Shown piece by piece: positions 50,010 through 58,940 of a stretch of DNA of 64,000 nt (within the stretch, counting starts at the first letter, position 1; each line of letters begins with the position of its first letter). Source of the stretch: Pelobacter sp. UBA6093 (GTDB lineage Bacteria > Desulfobacterota > Desulfuromonadia > Desulfuromonadales > Syntrophotaleaceae); NCBI GenBank assembly GCA_002435955.1, contig DIWZ01000040.1, forward strand, positions 62,732-126,731, written 5' to 3'. Under the pieces are notes generated by a model. It was not told the origin of the DNA. It searched no databases and worked only from the letters and a program-made list of their open reading frames with translations. The position numbers and the translations under genes were made by a program.

Positions 50010-50791
50010 TTCTGCGATCCGCGTCTCCAGCAATACCAGATCCCCACGACACCTGCCAGAATCATTGGCGCGGACAATACCTGCCCCATGGATACCCTCC
50101 CCCAGAGCAACCCGAGATGGGCATCGGGTTCACGAACCAGTTCGACAAGCAACCGAAAGCAGCCGTAACATAAAAGAAAAGCAAAGAAGGGTATCCCAGT
50201 AGATACACGCTTGCGATGAAGAATCAGCAATATGCCAAACAACACGACCCCTTCGAGAAGAGCCTCATAGAGCTGGCTCGGATGGCGGGGAATGGGTCCT
50301 GCTCCGGGGAAAATCATCCCCCAGGGCAAAGTGGTAGTTCTACCCCATAACTCACCATTGATAAAATTGCCGACGCGACCAAGCCCCAGCCCCACGGTAG
50401 CGGAGGTGACCAGGATATCCCCCGTCAACAAAATGTCGGTGCCCGTACGCCGGCACCAAAACAGCACGGCTACCATTACACCGAGGAGGCCGCCATGGAA
50501 ACTCATCCCTCCCTGCCATACGGCAAAAGCTTGTAACGGATGGTTAAAATAATACATGGGATCATAAAACAGCACATATCCGAGCCGGCCGCCGGCAATG
50601 ACACCGATAACGCAGTAAAACAGCAGGTCGGAAATCTGGTCGGAATTAACCTCAAGGTCCCGATACCGGGCAAGATACCGGATCAACAGATAAGCCGCAA
50701 GGAAGCCAAGAAGATACATAAAACCGTACCAACGTACGGCAAACGGACCAATGCGAAAAAGGATCGGGTCGATTTGAGGGTAGCTCAACAT
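50006..50791 (-). CDS. lgt: prolipoprotein diacylglyceryl transferase Lgt
   Basis: Lgt attaches diacylglycerol to the lipobox cysteine of prolipoproteins, the first step in lipoprotein maturation. The 261-residue membrane protein has VRWYGFMYLLGFLAAYLL, GGRLGYVLFYDP, GGMSFHGGLLG and RVGNFINGELWG, the conserved signature with the catalytic His and Arg. The start at 50791 has GAGGAAA upstream and gives the usual N-terminus. It overlaps the HAD gene; the substrates include the several lipoproteins encoded in this window. Confidence 0.95.
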   Translation of the reverse strand: MLSYPQIDPILFRIGPFAVRWYGFMYLLGFLAAYLLIRYLARYRDLEVNSDQISDLLFYCVIGVIAGGRLGYVLFYDPMYYFNHPLQAFAVWQGGMSFHGGLLGVMVAVLFWCRRTGTDILLTGDILVTSATVGLGLGRVGNFINGELWGRTTTLPWGMIFPGAGPIPRHPSQLYEALLEGVVLFGILLILHRKRVSTGIPFFAFLLCYGCFRLLVELVREPDAHLGLLWGRVSMGQVLSAPMILAGVVGIWYCWRRGSQK

Positions 50792-50840
50792 GATTTCCTC
50801 GACGGTTGGGAAGAATTTTAGAAGTGGTCCAAAAAAATGC

Positions 50841-51794
50841 TCAGTCCTGCCCCCCTGGACCGCATGGCTCATTTCCGGCACAGCGTCCAAGGTTGACCAG
50901 ATTCAAAATATCCGTTGGCCACGGCGCTTCGAAAACCAAGGGTTTACGACTGACAGGGTGGTCCAACTGAAGTTTCCAGGCATGCAGCATCTGGCGGGGG
51001 ACATGCGCTCCGCGCCAGGAAGCCGCCCCTCCGTATCGCACATCACCAAGCAAGGGATGCCCGGCTTCGGAAAAATGAACGCGAATCTGATGGGAACGAC
51101 CCGTGGGGATTTCGATCTCCACAAGCTCGGCGTCACCATAAGATTCGACAACACGATAGCGCGTAAGCGCCTCTTTGCCACCCTTTTCAACAGATTTCAT
51201 AAGGTTGGTACGATGTTGCCGAGCCAGCAGAGAAAAAAACTCGCCTTGGCATTTCTCCATAGTCCCCTCGATCAAGGCAAGATAGACTTTATGCACAAGC
51301 CGATCCGAGAAAGCTTTGGAGAGAGCTTGATGTCCACGAGAATGAATGGAGAAAACCATGACCCCTGAGGTGTCACGGTCGAGCCGTTGCACCATCCCGA
51401 GTGAAGGTTTTTGGCCTTTGGCATAGGGTGACTCGAGCAGACGGAGTAAAGCTTCGTACAGCGTGCCTTTATAGCGCGCAGGTGTCGGTTGAGAATTGAT
51501 ACCAGGCGGTTTGTTGACAGCAAGCAGATAGTCGTCCCGAAAAAGGATGTGCTCATCGGCAAGGCTGAACACCTCAAGATCCTGGTCATCAAGAAAAACT
51601 TCAAGAGAAGCGCCCGGCGACACTTCTACTGAACTGCGCCGCATCCGCCGGCCGTTAAGGTGCACTCCACCAAGATCGATAATTTTACGTGCAAATGAGC
51701 GCGAAAATCCGGGAACAGCCTGGGAAAGATACTGATCCAGGCGCGTGCCGTTGCAATCGACTTCGACAGTAATGCGAAAAACATTTCCCGCCAC
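50841..51794 (-). CDS. RluA-family pseudouridine synthase
   Basis: A 317-residue protein with an S4-like RNA-binding N-terminus (TRLDQYLSQAVPGFSRSFARK) and the catalytic RLDRDTSGVMVF loop, in which Asp converts uridine to pseudouridine. LAVNKPPGINSQ and EIPTGRSHQIRVH are also conserved. It could be an RluD- or RluC-type rRNA enzyme or an RluA-type tRNA enzyme. The GTG start at 51794 with AAAGG upstream is preferred because the open frame further upstream runs into dispersed repeat B, although that start cannot be excluded. Confidence 0.88.
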   Translation of the reverse strand: MAGNVFRITVEVDCNGTRLDQYLSQAVPGFSRSFARKIIDLGGVHLNGRRMRRSSVEVSPGASLEVFLDDQDLEVFSLADEHILFRDDYLLAVNKPPGINSQPTPARYKGTLYEALLRLLESPYAKGQKPSLGMVQRLDRDTSGVMVFSIHSRGHQALSKAFSDRLVHKVYLALIEGTMEKCQGEFFSLLARQHRTNLMKSVEKGGKEALTRYRVVESYGDAELVEIEIPTGRSHQIRVHFSEAGHPLLGDVRYGGAASWRGAHVPRQMLHAWKLQLDHPVSRKPLVFEAPWPTDILNLVNLGRCAGNEPCGPGGQD

Positions 51795-51847
51795 ACGATA
51801 ACCTTTCAAAAATTGCCATGAAACATGCGTGCTGCCTAACTTGTGTC

Positions 51848-52012
51848 CATCCGGAAACTCAGAAGGACACGGTGTAGTTTTCTTATGGCAAACGAGCAAT
51901 TTTTCCCAGTGATAAGGAAATCAAGCGCTTGCACGGAGGCGTAGATGTCCACGCCGCGCACGCAAGCGTGCCGATTGACGCCGAGATTGGGGAAAAGGGG
52001 CGTTTCCGGATG
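51848..52012. repeat. dispersed intergenic repeat, copy B, with 11-bp terminal inverted repeats
   Basis: 165 bp bounded by CATCCGGAAAC (51848-51858) and its complement GTTTCCGGATG (52002-52012). Inside is a GGCGT/ACGCC-type hairpin (about 51938-51956) and an AAGGAAATC block. About 60 bp nearest the right end match copy C at most positions. Size, inverted ends and lack of a gene are MITE-like. Confidence 0.75.
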
Positions 52013-52161
52013 AAAACTAACCTGGCGGATGGTAACACAGGCCTGTCCTGATGTCCCGGCAAAATGAAAAACCTGCCCAGGGCACCCCATTGACATCCAA
52101 GACTACTATGGTAGGTTATTACACACAAGGGATCATAGAAGATCTCTGAGCTGCGCGAGTA

Positions 52162-52297
52162 TTCCGGATAAGTTGACCAACATAACGATCAGCGTGTCAA
52201 TCGTTCAATGTCATGGTGAGCCAGCCTGCCACAGAGTGGGACGCCTTAAATGACTGACGAGGACCAAGTTATATTGTCCGGTCAAATTTTCCGGGAA
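52162..52297. mobile_element. possible insertion-sequence end remnant
   Basis: TTCCGGATAAGTTGACC (52162-52178) and GGTCAAATTTTCCGGGAA (52280-52297) are imperfect inverted repeats about 100 nt apart, with TTGACC at the inner ends. No ORF lies between them. The pattern recalls the ends of IS21-type elements, but the match is weak. Confidence 0.3.
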
Positions 52298-52330
52298 ATT
52301 CGGCACCTTGGAGATCCTCCCCCTCCCCAA

Positions 52331-52386
52331 TGGCCCCATAACAGCAAAGCCCCGCTTGCAAGCGGGGCTTTGCTGTTATGGGGCCA
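52331..52386. terminator. 56-bp perfect palindrome, probable terminator of the thioesterase gene
   Basis: Each 28-nt half is the exact complement of the other, with TTGCAA at the centre. The core AAAGCCCCGC...GCGGGGCTTT looks like a terminator stem. It lies 49 nt after the stop of the minus-strand thioesterase gene. No clean T-tract follows on that strand. Confidence 0.7.
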
Positions 52387-52435
52387 AACTGAACTGTGTC
52401 GGGCAATACCGGTCCGTGACAACCCATACCGGGAA

Positions 52436-52822
52436 TCAGGCCAATAGTGGCTTATCAAGCACAAAACAAGTAAAGGTTCCCTCAAAAACCCGTTTCCCGC
52501 AAGACTCCACAAAACAACGAACGCGATGTTTTTTTCCATCCTGCGTTTCGAGATGGGCAGTGGCCAATAACTCCTCACCACACCTGACAGCCGCCAGGAA
52601 CCGCACGTCAGCCCCGCCCAGAACAACAAGAGGATCGTTAACAGCAAGCATGGCTGCATAATCGGCCAGACCAAAGGTAAATCCACCGTGCAATAAACCG
52701 CTTTCATCGGCGGCCATTTCGGGCCGGGTCTTCAATCGAGCCACAGCCTGCCCGGGTTTGATTTCAACTACTTCACCTACCAGGGAGGCAGAAATAGCCA
52801 AGTGGGTATTGGATTCCATCAT
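52436..52822 (-). CDS. PaaI/hotdog-fold thioesterase
   Basis: A hotdog-fold protein of about 128 residues with ESGLLHGGFTFGLADYAAML, the HGG(x)xxxLADxA pattern of PaaI-type thioesterases. It should cleave an acyl- or aryl-CoA of unknown identity. GGAG lies just before two adjacent ATGs; either could be used. It follows ihfB and is probably the last gene of the long pheA-to-ihfB run, since a strong palindrome follows. Confidence 0.8.
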   Translation of the reverse strand: MMESNTHLAISASLVGEVVEIKPGQAVARLKTRPEMAADESGLLHGGFTFGLADYAAMLAVNDPLVVLGGADVRFLAAVRCGEELLATAHLETQDGKKHRVRCFVESCGKRVFEGTFTCFVLDKPLLA

Positions 52823-52863
52823 TACTCCATGCAATCGGAGGCTGGAAAAAGATACCGGGATCG

Positions 52864-53148
52864 TTATTTCTCGGTGTCTACCCGCTCCCGAAGCTGTTTG
52901 CCCGTCTTAAAAAAAGCGGTTTTTTTGACAGGAATGGTGACGATTTCTCCACTCTTGGGATTTCTTGCTTCGCGAGCCTCCCGGGTGCGTACAGTAAACG
53001 ATCCGAACCCGCGTATCTCGACCCGGTCACCCACGACCAGAGCATCACGAATGCTGTCAAGCAAGGTATTGACCACCAGTTCGGACTCTTTTTTACTCAG
53101 CATTCCATTCAGGTAGGAAAGCTCTTCAATCAATTCACTCTTGGTCAT
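52864..53148 (-). CDS. ihfB: integration host factor beta subunit / HU-family DNA-binding protein
   Basis: 94 residues of the DNABII family: TKSELIEELS at the start, GDRVEIRGFGSFTVRTREAREARNPKSGE, including the proline-bearing arm near NPKSG. IHF bends DNA at specific sites. The start at 53148 has a near-perfect AGGAGGG ribosome-binding site and gives the normal N-terminus. Placement after rpsA and sppA is typical of ihfB (himD). It could be an HU homologue, but context favours IHF-beta. Confidence 0.88.
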   Translation of the reverse strand: MTKSELIEELSYLNGMLSKKESELVVNTLLDSIRDALVVGDRVEIRGFGSFTVRTREAREARNPKSGEIVTIPVKKTAFFKTGKQLRERVDTEK

Positions 53149-53161
53149 GAATAATACCCTC

Positions 53162-54058
53162 CTAATCAAGGCCGGTCCACAGGTATTGCATTGCCGTTGA
53201 GTTCTGCTGCTTTTGCTGCAAAACCCGGCCAACCTGGGATGCGGATTCTTCAATAAAATACTTCAGAAAACTCTCTTTACTCTTTGGTGGATAAACCACC
53301 CTAGGCTCACCGATGATGCCGGCAAGTTCCGCAGCAACCCTGACAGCGTCTTGCAGACCACCTAACTCATCGACCAGACCGGCTTCTTTGGCCTGGCGGC
53401 CGGTGAAAATTCTTCCATCAGCCAAACGTTTGACCTTATCGAGCGGCAGTTTTCGACCACTACTGACAGCGGTAACAAACTGATCGTATACATCATCGAT
53501 TACACCTTGCAAAATCTGTCGATCCTGAGGGGTCATGGACCGAAGCGGTGATCCAAGGTCTTTATGTTCGCCGCTTTTGACAACCTGATTTTTCAAACCC
53601 AACTTCTCGTACAGATCCTGGAAGTTGGTAACTTGCATGATGACACCAATACTGCCGGTAATGGTGCCGGGATTGGCAAGGATGCGTTGCGCAGGAATGC
53701 TGACGTAATATCCACCGGAAGCCGCCACGGAGGCCATGGACACCACAACGGGCTTGATTGCGGCCACCCGTGCGACTTCGTCATGAATCTCCTGTGAAGG
53801 GGCAACCGCCCCACCAGGTGAGTCAACTCTTAAAATAATTGCCTTGATGGATTCATCATCTTTAAAAGCAATGAGTTGCTTGACGGTAGGTTCGGAACTT
53901 ATCAGCATGCCGCTGATCTCTACGACACCGACGCGTGCACCCACGGGTAAACCATGCCTGCCACCCGTACAACGCGAGAGCAACAACACCAATACGAGAA
54001 ACAAAAGAAAGATGGCCCCGAGTGTTAACAGGGCCATCAAGAAAGGTCTCTTTTTCAT
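53162..54058 (-). CDS. sppA: signal peptide peptidase SppA
   Basis: A 298-residue membrane protease of the short SppA type. One N-terminal membrane anchor (about residues 8-27) precedes VGVVEISGMLI, RVDSPGGAVAPSQEI and ASVAASGGYYVS, where the nucleophilic Ser lies in ASGGYY; the general-base Lys is probably in the later LPLDKVKRLADGR region. It degrades leftover signal peptides in the inner membrane. It lies between rpsA and ihfB on the same strand, 60 nt from rpsA across a strong hairpin. Confidence 0.92.
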   Translation of the reverse strand: MKKRPFLMALLTLGAIFLLFLVLVLLLSRCTGGRHGLPVGARVGVVEISGMLISSEPTVKQLIAFKDDESIKAIILRVDSPGGAVAPSQEIHDEVARVAAIKPVVVSMASVAASGGYYVSIPAQRILANPGTITGSIGVIMQVTNFQDLYEKLGLKNQVVKSGEHKDLGSPLRSMTPQDRQILQGVIDDVYDQFVTAVSSGRKLPLDKVKRLADGRIFTGRQAKEAGLVDELGGLQDAVRVAAELAGIIGEPRVVYPPKSKESFLKYFIEESASQVGRVLQQKQQNSTAMQYLWTGLD

Positions 54059-54070
54059 GGAGCCTTTAAG

Positions 54071-54103
54071 CGTGTCGACCCACCTGACCGGCAGGTCGAC
54101 ACG
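54071..54103 (-). promoter_or_regulatory. hairpin between rpsA and sppA
   Basis: CGTGTCG pairs with CGACACG outside an ACCTG/CAGGT inner stem. No T-tract follows in the minus direction, so it may be an mRNA stability or processing element that separates high rpsA expression from sppA. Confidence 0.5.
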
Positions 54104-54117
54104 ATCCGATAAGAGGA

Positions 54118-55833
54118 TTATTCTTTATCGCCGGCCTTATCGAGGGCGCCCTTGAAGATGTCCCCGAGATTGGATGTCGCGCTCTTCTGGGATCCGAGAA
54201 AGGCGTCAACTTCAGCCTTTTCCTTGTGCTGCGCAACGTGCTTGATGGAAAGCGCAATCTTCTTGTCTTCGGTATCCACATGCAGCACGACGGCTTCGAG
54301 AGTATCACCGACTTTGGCGAAATCTTTAGGCGAGTCGACTTTTTCCTTGCTGATCTCGGACACATGGATCAGGCCTTCAATACCTTCTTCCACTTCAAGG
54401 AAGATACCGAAATCGGTGACAGAAGTCACTTTGCCCTTGATCATGGTACCCGGAGCGTAACGGGTAGCAATGGTCTGCCAAGGATCGGAGGCGAGTTGTT
54501 TGATACCGAGGGAGAATCTTTCATTTTCCTGGTCGATATTGAGAACAACAGCCTTGACCACATCCCCCTTCTTAAAGAGTTCGGAAGGATGCTTGATACG
54601 CTTGGTCCAGGAAAGATCCGAAATGTGAACCAGACCATCAATGCCATCATCTACACCAACAAAGATGCCGAAGTCGGTAATATTCTTGACCTGGCCTTCA
54701 ATAATGGTACCCATCGGGAATTTCTCACCGATGATTTCCCAGGGATTGCGCTCAATTTGCTTAAGGCCCAAGGAAATGCGACGATTGGCAACATCGACCG
54801 CCAGCACAACCGACTCAACTTCGTCGCCGATATTGAGAACCTTGCTGGGATGCTTGATGCGCTTGGTCCAGCTCATTTCACTTACGTGAATCAGACCTTC
54901 AACCCCTTCATCGAGTTCGATAAAGGCGCCGTAATCGGTCAGACTGACTACCTTGCCGGTAACGCGAACGCCGGTAGGATATCTTTCCGCAACGCTGAGC
55001 CACGGATCGGAAGCAAGTTGCTTGAGACCGAGGGATACGCGCTCTTTGTCACGGTCGAACTTCAGGACCTTGACCTTGATCTTGTCGCCAACGGCAAGGA
55101 CATCGGAAGGATGCGCAACGCGACCCCAGGACATGTCGGTAATGTGCAGCAGACCGTCGATGCCGCCCAGGTCGATAAATGCGCCGTAATCGGTGAGATT
55201 CTTAACAATACCAACGACTTCCTGATCCTCTGAAAGAGTCTCAAGAGTATCCTGGCGAAGTGTCTCACGCTGCTCTTCCAGCAGAACCCGCCGCGACAGA
55301 ACGATATTGCCACGCCGTTTATTGAGTTTGATGATTTTGAATTCGAAGGTCTCACCCAGCAACTTGTCAAGATTGCGGACAGGCCGGAGATCGACCTGGG
55401 AACCGGGCAGGAAGGCATTCACACCGATATCGACAGACAGGCCACCCTTGATACGAGCGGCAACGCGTCCTTCAACAACAGCGCCTTCTTCCAGATTGTT
55501 CCAGATTTTTTGCCGATCGGCTTTTTCCTTGGACAGACTGATGAGGCCGTTTTCGTTCTCACGACGCTCGAACAGTACATCGATCCTGTCCCCGACCTTG
55601 ACATCGATCCGACCGCTTTCATCTGCGAATTCGGCCAGAGGAATGATGCCTTCGGATTTGTAGCCGACATCAACGACAACCATGTCGCCGTTGATTTGCA
55701 GAACAGTTCCTTCGACAACATCGCCTACATTGAGCTCTTTAATGCTATTTTCAAAAAGCTCGCTGAAACTCTGTTCCATGTCTTCGAATTCATCATCCAT
55801 GAATTCATCATTGTTATCTTTAGCTTCTACCAT
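54118..55833 (-). CDS. rpsA: 30S ribosomal protein S1
   Basis: S1 binds mRNA and helps recruit it to the small subunit. The 571-residue protein holds six S1 RNA-binding domains, seen as repeated ITDFGIFVGVDDGIDGLVHISD-type blocks (shown here only in part, e.g. TDYGAFIELDEGVEGLIHVS). The ATG at 55833 is chosen over an upstream TTG; GGGGG lies about 11 nt before it. It follows ispH, and a 103-nt leader separates them. Length and domain number are normal for Proteobacteria. The acidic N-terminus (DNNDEFMDDEFEDMEQ) is longer than in E. coli. Confidence 0.95.
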   Translation of the reverse strand: MVEAKDNNDEFMDDEFEDMEQSFSELFENSIKELNVGDVVEGTVLQINGDMVVVDVGYKSEGIIPLAEFADESGRIDVKVGDRIDVLFERRENENGLISLSKEKADRQKIWNNLEEGAVVEGRVAARIKGGLSVDIGVNAFLPGSQVDLRPVRNLDKLLGETFEFKIIKLNKRRGNIVLSRRVLLEEQRETLRQDTLETLSEDQEVVGIVKNLTDYGAFIDLGGIDGLLHITDMSWGRVAHPSDVLAVGDKIKVKVLKFDRDKERVSLGLKQLASDPWLSVAERYPTGVRVTGKVVSLTDYGAFIELDEGVEGLIHVSEMSWTKRIKHPSKVLNIGDEVESVVLAVDVANRRISLGLKQIERNPWEIIGEKFPMGTIIEGQVKNITDFGIFVGVDDGIDGLVHISDLSWTKRIKHPSELFKKGDVVKAVVLNIDQENERFSLGIKQLASDPWQTIATRYAPGTMIKGKVTSVTDFGIFLEVEEGIEGLIHVSEISKEKVDSPKDFAKVGDTLEAVVLHVDTEDKKIALSIKHVAQHKEKAEVDAFLGSQKSATSNLGDIFKGALDKAGDKE

Positions 55834-55936
55834 TAACAAACTTACCCCCTAAACGATAATCCTGCCGCCTGGCGACAGCGATGCCCCTGAGGTCATCGGC
55901 GTAAACATAGCACGACAATATAAAAAAAACAAACAT

Positions 55937-56776
55937 TTATTTAGACATAGCCGAAACCCTTTCAACTACCTCGTCAATAATCCATCGCGGCGTCGACGCA
56001 CCAGCGGTAATGCCCACGCATGTCACGTTGTTGAACCAGGAATCCTGAATCTGTTCGGCCGTTTCCACATGAAAGGTTCGTGGCTGAATCTCCTGGCAGA
56101 TCTGTGCAAGCCTGGTTGTATTGGCACTGTTAAACCCCCCGACCACCAACATGAGATCAGCCTCGTAAGCGATTTTTCGCGCCTCGTTCTGACGCACCGA
56201 GGTTGCATCGCAGATGGTGTTGAAGATCCTGACTTCTTTACTCTTTTCAAGACAGATATCGGCTACCTGCTGCAAGTTTTTAAAGGATTGGGTGGTCTGG
56301 GCCACGATGCCAAGCTTGGCTCTGTCGGGCAGTTGTTGTGCCTCTTTGCAATCGGCCACCACAAAGACTTCACCGCCGCGCGTATAGGAAATGATCCCTT
56401 GCACTTCCGGGTGATCTTTTTCCCCGACCAAAACCACCGAATAACCTTCATTACAGAGCATCGTCGCGTAATCCTGAGCCTTTTTCACAAACGGACAGGT
56501 AGCGTCGACGATATTGAGGGCGCGATGGTGAATAACATCGAGCTCTTCTGCGGTAATACCATGGGAGCGGATAATAACGGCACCCTGACCGATATCCTCA
56601 ACCTTTCGGATAACTTTGACACCCTTCTCTTCGAGCTTTTTGACTACCTGAGGCGAATGGATAATGGGTCCCAGAGAGCAGATATGCGGATATTGCTCCG
56701 CAGCTTCAAAGGCCAGATTGGTAGCGCGCTTGACGCCAAAACAAAAACCGGCACTGTCGGCCAGAATAACCTTCAT
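55937..56776 (-). CDS. ispH: 4-hydroxy-3-methylbut-2-enyl diphosphate reductase IspH
   Basis: The last enzyme of the methylerythritol phosphate pathway; makes IPP and DMAPP using a 4Fe-4S cluster. The 279-residue protein has the three cluster cysteines (AGFCFGVKRA near residue 12, DATCPFVKKAQ near 95, and NTICDAT near 189), plus the active-site segment SHGI and VGGFNSANT. The start at 56776 overlaps the cmk stop (ATGA), and GGGAG is upstream. It lies between cmk and rpsA, an arrangement common in this bacterial group. Confidence 0.94.
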   Translation of the reverse strand: MKVILADSAGFCFGVKRATNLAFEAAEQYPHICSLGPIIHSPQVVKKLEEKGVKVIRKVEDIGQGAVIIRSHGITAEELDVIHHRALNIVDATCPFVKKAQDYATMLCNEGYSVVLVGEKDHPEVQGIISYTRGGEVFVVADCKEAQQLPDRAKLGIVAQTTQSFKNLQQVADICLEKSKEVRIFNTICDATSVRQNEARKIAYEADLMLVVGGFNSANTTRLAQICQEIQPRTFHVETAEQIQDSWFNNVTCVGITAGASTPRWIIDEVVERVSAMSK

Positions 56777-57477
56777 GGTGCGGTACTCCCTTTTGTGTTG
56801 CATAACAGCTGACGTTCAGCAACCACCTTCAGCATGCAATCCAGCACCTGATCGATGTCCAGAGTCGTCGTATCGATCAGCACGGCATCTTCGGCCTGAC
56901 GCAGGGGAGCGTGCTCGCGCCCGCAATCGGCGGCATCCCTGGACTCAACCTCGGCAAGGGTCTGGGCAGGATCGACATCAAGTCCCTTCGTCTTCAATTC
57001 GAGATAGCGGCGATTTGCCCGTTCCCTGGCTGTGGCCGTCAGGAAAAACTTGACCTCGGCATCCGGGAATACCACAGTGCCGATATCCCGCCCTTCCAGG
57101 ACGACCCCGCCCTCCTCCCCCATATGGCGCTGCAGGCACAGCATGGCCCGGCGCACGGCAGGTTGTGCCGATACTTGGGAGGAGAGGAGGCTTATCTGGG
57201 GAGTACGGATCGCTTCAGACACGTCCTCGCCGTTCAACAAGACCTTCTCCAAACCTTCCTGGCGGACAAATCGGATCTCCAGACGCGCGCACAGCTGTTC
57301 CAGGGCTTTTCCGTCATCCGTGGCGATGCCGGCCTGCTGAGCGGCCAGGGCCACTGAACGATACATGGCGCCGGTATCGATATTCACATACCGAAGCTTC
57401 TGAGCCAGCCGACGGCTCAGAGTGCTTTTACCGACCCCCGAGGGACCGTCTATGGCGATAATCAACCGTTGTTTCAA
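56773..57477 (-). CDS. cmk: cytidylate kinase
   Basis: Cmk phosphorylates CMP and dCMP. The 234-residue protein starts with the P-loop IAIDGPSGVGKSTLSRRLA, and has YVNIDTGAMYRSVAL, EGRDIGTVVFPDAEVKFFLTA and the NMP-binding residues typical of bacterial CMP kinases. It overlaps ispH at its end and follows aroA. The run aroA-cmk-ispH-rpsA is well conserved in related bacteria. Confidence 0.95.
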   Translation of the reverse strand: MKQRLIIAIDGPSGVGKSTLSRRLAQKLRYVNIDTGAMYRSVALAAQQAGIATDDGKALEQLCARLEIRFVRQEGLEKVLLNGEDVSEAIRTPQISLLSSQVSAQPAVRRAMLCLQRHMGEEGGVVLEGRDIGTVVFPDAEVKFFLTATARERANRRYLELKTKGLDVDPAQTLAEVESRDAADCGREHAPLRQAEDAVLIDTTTLDIDQVLDCMLKVVAERQLLCNTKGSTAP

Positions 57478-57561
57478 TTTCGTTGCCTTTCTGGTTTCTT
57501 TCCGGATACGGCGTTGTTTTCACCCCGTCTATCCGGCTGGACACTGATGCAAGTCTCTTCC

Positions 57562-58857
57562 TCAGTGCTCCCGAACCTTGTTGAAAAGGGCCCAGAACCC
57601 AGGGAAAGAGGTTGCCGTACATTCGGTGTCAACAACGGTCACGGGACCGGATGCACGCAGGGCCGCCACGGCCATGCTCATGCCGATGCGATGGTCGCCA
57701 AGGGAGCAAACCGTGCCTGCTTTCAAGCCCGCGCCGCCCATAATCACCATGCCGTCATCACGGGGTTCGACATGCCCGCCAAGTGCACTCAACTCCGAAC
57801 ACATGGACGCGATACGATCGGTTTCCTTGACCCGTAGTTCCCTGGCGTCACGTATTACCGTCCGCCCTTCCGCAAAGGCAGCCGCTACGCTTACAACCGG
57901 GAATTCATCGATGGCACGCGGCACGACGGCCCCGCCAATTTCGATCCCCTTTAGATTGCTGGCCTTAACCAGGATATCCGCGACGGGCTCACCAGAACAA
58001 TCCCGCTCGTTGAGTAACTCGATATTTCCGCCCATTTGCCGGAGGATATCGATTATACCACTGCGGGTCGGGTTGACGCCTACCTGCTTGATGAGCAGTT
58101 CGGAACCGGGCACGATCAGCCCTGCCACCATGAAAAATGCCGCCGAGGAAATATCGCCGGGAACCACCACCTCCCGGCCCTGCAAAGGCGCCCCGGGCAT
58201 CAGAGTGACTCCGCCGGGAAAAGGTCTCACATCAGCACCGAACCAGCTCAGCATGCGCTCGCTGTGATCCCTGGAAAGGTGCGGTTCGTAGATGGTGGTC
58301 GGGCCCTCGGCATACAAGCCGGCCAACATTAGAGCGGACTTGATCTGCGCGCTGGCCACGGAAGAATGGTGCGTAATACCCTTCAACGGTTTTCCCTGTA
58401 TTGCCAGTGGCGCATATTCCCCCCCCAGCCGACCCAAGATCTGGGCTCCCATACCGGTCAAGGGTTCAACAACTCGTTTCATGGGACGTTTGCGTAGAAA
58501 CCGGTCGCCGGTCATAACAGAAAAAAATTGTTGCCCGGCCAGCAATCCTGTCATCAACCGCATGGTCGTGCCGGAATTGCCGCAATCGATGACATCCTGT
58601 GGCTCCTGCAGACCATGCAATCCCCGCCCCGCAATACGCAGGGTACCATCGGCATCTTCGGACACCACAATCCCCATGGCTCGAAAAGCTTCGAGGGTTG
58701 CAAGATTGTCCTCACCGCGCAACAAGCCGCGCACCACCGTTTCCCCCTCGCCCAAGGCGCCGAGCATGATAGCTCGATGGGAAATGGACTTGTCTCCAGG
58801 TACCTGCACTTCACCGCGCAACCGGCCACCAGGTTGAATTACTTGCTGTTCACTCAT
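57562..58857 (-). CDS. aroA: 3-phosphoshikimate 1-carboxyvinyltransferase (EPSP synthase)
   Basis: AroA makes EPSP from shikimate 3-phosphate and PEP in aromatic amino acid synthesis. The 431-residue protein has VPGDKSISHRAIMLGALGEG at the N-terminus (Lys and Ser contacts), DCGNSGTTMRLMTGLL, and LRVKETDRIASM near the C-terminus. The start at 58857 is chosen for a GGGGG-AG ribosome-binding site and the normal N-terminus. The motif around DCGNSGTTMR suggests the class II type (AGNSGT region variant). It follows tyrA and pheA in one aromatic operon. Confidence 0.94.
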   Translation of the reverse strand: MSEQQVIQPGGRLRGEVQVPGDKSISHRAIMLGALGEGETVVRGLLRGEDNLATLEAFRAMGIVVSEDADGTLRIAGRGLHGLQEPQDVIDCGNSGTTMRLMTGLLAGQQFFSVMTGDRFLRKRPMKRVVEPLTGMGAQILGRLGGEYAPLAIQGKPLKGITHHSSVASAQIKSALMLAGLYAEGPTTIYEPHLSRDHSERMLSWFGADVRPFPGGVTLMPGAPLQGREVVVPGDISSAAFFMVAGLIVPGSELLIKQVGVNPTRSGIIDILRQMGGNIELLNERDCSGEPVADILVKASNLKGIEIGGAVVPRAIDEFPVVSVAAAFAEGRTVIRDARELRVKETDRIASMCSELSALGGHVEPRDDGMVIMGGAGLKAGTVCSLGDHRIGMSMAVAALRASGPVTVVDTECTATSFPGFWALFNKVREH

Positions 58858-58940
58858 TACTCCCCCAACATGGTTCATACTGGACTTCTATCCGGAAATC
58901 CCAAATGAGAATTCATCTAAGCTACTGATCGCAGGGCAGG

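Noticed and set aside
51800..51899. Longer N-terminus for the RluA-family synthase
   Set aside because: The added residues are encoded partly by repeat B and have no family similarity; the GTG at 51794 has AAAGG upstream.
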